From Alphaproteobacteria bacterium (lineage in GTDB: Bacteria > Pseudomonadota > Alphaproteobacteria > UBA6184), in contig JAUIKZ010000054.1 of the NCBI GenBank assembly GCA_030433125.1, positions 1 to 6,525 of the forward strand: DNA of 6,525 nt, read 5' to 3'. The position numbers and the translations under genes were made by a program. Positions within the stretch are counted from its first letter, which is position 1; each line of letters begins with the position of its first letter. The notes under the pieces are model-generated. The model had not been told where the DNA came from. It made no database searches and saw nothing but the letters and a program-made list of their open reading frames with translations. Shown here one piece after another: positions 5,765 to 6,525 of the stretch.

Positions 5765-6525
5765 ATGTTAAATACTAACGACAAAATCATTAAACACAAG
5801 GTTGGATTATTAAATCTCGCGGAAGAATTAGGGAATGTCTAAAAGGCCTGCAAGATGATGGGCTTATCCAGGGACACCTTTTATCGTTATAAGTCCGCTG
5901 TGCAGGAAGGAGGGGTTGAGGCGCTCTTGGATAAGAGCCGTCGAAGACCGAACCTTAAGAACCGCGTGGCAAGTAGCGTAGAGCAAGCTGTTGTTGCGTA
6001 TGCTACTGACTTTCCCGCACACGGGCAGCACAGAGCCAGCAATGAATTGCGCAAACAAGGGGTTTTTGTGTCTGGCAGTGGGGTTCGCAGTATTTGGGTG
6101 CGACATGATCTGGCGAACTTCAGAGCCAGATTGAAAGCCCTTGAGGAAAAAGTAGATAAAGAAGGTATCATTTTAACAGAAGCCCAAGTACAGGCTTTAG
6201 AGAAGAAGAAACTTGACGATGAGGCGAGCGGTGAAATTGAGACGGCTCATCCGGGATATCTTGGGTCCCAAGATACCTTTTATATCGGCACTTTAAAGGG
6301 TGTTGGCCGCGTCTATCAGCAAACCTTCGTTGACACGTATAGCAAGGTTGCCATGGCGAAGCTTTATACGACCAAAACCCCCATTACGGCAGCTGATGTT
6401 CTGAATGATAAGGTCTTACCTTTCTTTGAGGAACAGGAACTGCCAATGCTACGCATTCTAACAGACAGAGGCACAGAGTATTGTGGGAGGGCTGAACAAC
6501 ACGACTATGAGCTTTACTTGGCTAT
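5765..6525 (+). pseudogene. IS481-family transposase, nonsense-interrupted and cut by the window edge
   Basis: The frame opens at ATG 5765 behind a purine-rich ribosome binding site and reads MLNTNDKIIKHKVGLLNLAE, then meets TAA at codon 26 (5840-5842). The same frame stays open from 5843 to the window end. The stop replaces a serine expected in the helix-turn-helix stretch (GNV-stop-KACKMMGLSRDTFYRYK), one base away from TCA. After the HTH come a basic linker (KSRRRPN) and an rve/DDE integrase core with SQDTFYIGTLKG (first acidic residue probably at codon 170) and ILTDRGTEYCG (second at codon 234); the final glutamate lies outside the window. The HTH plus DDE layout and phrases such as HPGYLGSQDTFY and TKTPITAADVLND fit IS481-type transposases of proteobacteria. 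Restart at ATG 5855 or 5858 could give a product lacking the first DNA-binding helix. Probably inactive, unless the stop is read through. Confidence 0.85.

Larger units (their letters stand above)
5665..6525 (+). mobile_element. IS481-family insertion sequence, left part only
   Basis: The element contains the transposase frame starting at 5765 and runs off the right edge of the window, so the right end and the target duplication cannot be checked. The left boundary is uncertain. IS481-type termini usually begin with TGT, and the TGTACTAG at 5665-5672 is the best candidate at a sensible distance from the transposase; the CTAG within it resembles the target preference reported for IS481 and could instead mark the junction. 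The non-coding left end carries a candidate promoter and an inverted repeat in front of the transposase, annotated separately. The insertion lies about 130 bases beyond the dedA stop codon, so no gene in view is disrupted. Confidence 0.6.

Noticed and set aside
5836..5850. Programmed frameshift near TCTAAAAGG in the transposase
   Set aside because: The protein-like frame is identical before and after the TAA, so a shift would destroy the product, not restore it.
5864..6171. Two open frames on the minus strand opposite the transposase
   Set aside because: They are antisense shadows of the transposase frame, which reads as a conserved IS481-type protein on the plus strand.

Overview
The window looks like a piece of an alphaproteobacterial chromosome. 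This rests on a SapC-family protein, an FtsH with alphaproteobacterial character, a moderately AT-rich base composition and an IS481-type transposase. A Sec-exported ankyrin-like protein and an insertion sequence near housekeeping genes would fit a host-associated lineage (for example Holosporales-, Rickettsiales- or Micavibrio-like), but that placement is only an inference; no rRNA or other phylogenetic marker is present.

Layout. Positions 1-211 hold no gene I can support, only two overlapping GC-rich hairpins (170-204) behind the first gene. A SapC-family gene lies on the minus strand (212-973). A 432-base divergent intergenic region follows, carrying candidate promoters at each edge. An unrecognised secreted protein with degenerate ankyrin repeats is on the plus strand (1406-2833), followed by a short hairpin. 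After an AT-rich leader comes ftsH (3008-4906, GTG start), and 13 bases later a DedA-family membrane protein (4920-5531); these two look like one operon. From about 5665 to the window edge lies the left part of an IS481-family insertion sequence. Its transposase reading frame (5765 to beyond 6525) is interrupted by a TAA at codon 26 and also runs off the window.

How the parts relate. FtsH (membrane quality-control protease) and the DedA protein (VTT-domain membrane protein, a family of lipid transporters/scramblases) both serve inner-membrane homeostasis, and their close spacing suggests co-expression. The ankyrin-like and SapC genes are divergently transcribed and have no evident functional tie to ftsH-dedA. 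The IS lies downstream of dedA and breaks none of the genes visible here.

I found no CRISPR array, tRNA, rRNA, defence system or clearly new multi-gene system. The most interesting items are the layout at the IS left end, where a perfect 9-base inverted repeat could hide the transposase ribosome binding site only in read-through transcripts; the nonsense codon in the transposase; the unassigned exported ankyrin-like protein; and the unusual ftsH neighbourhood.
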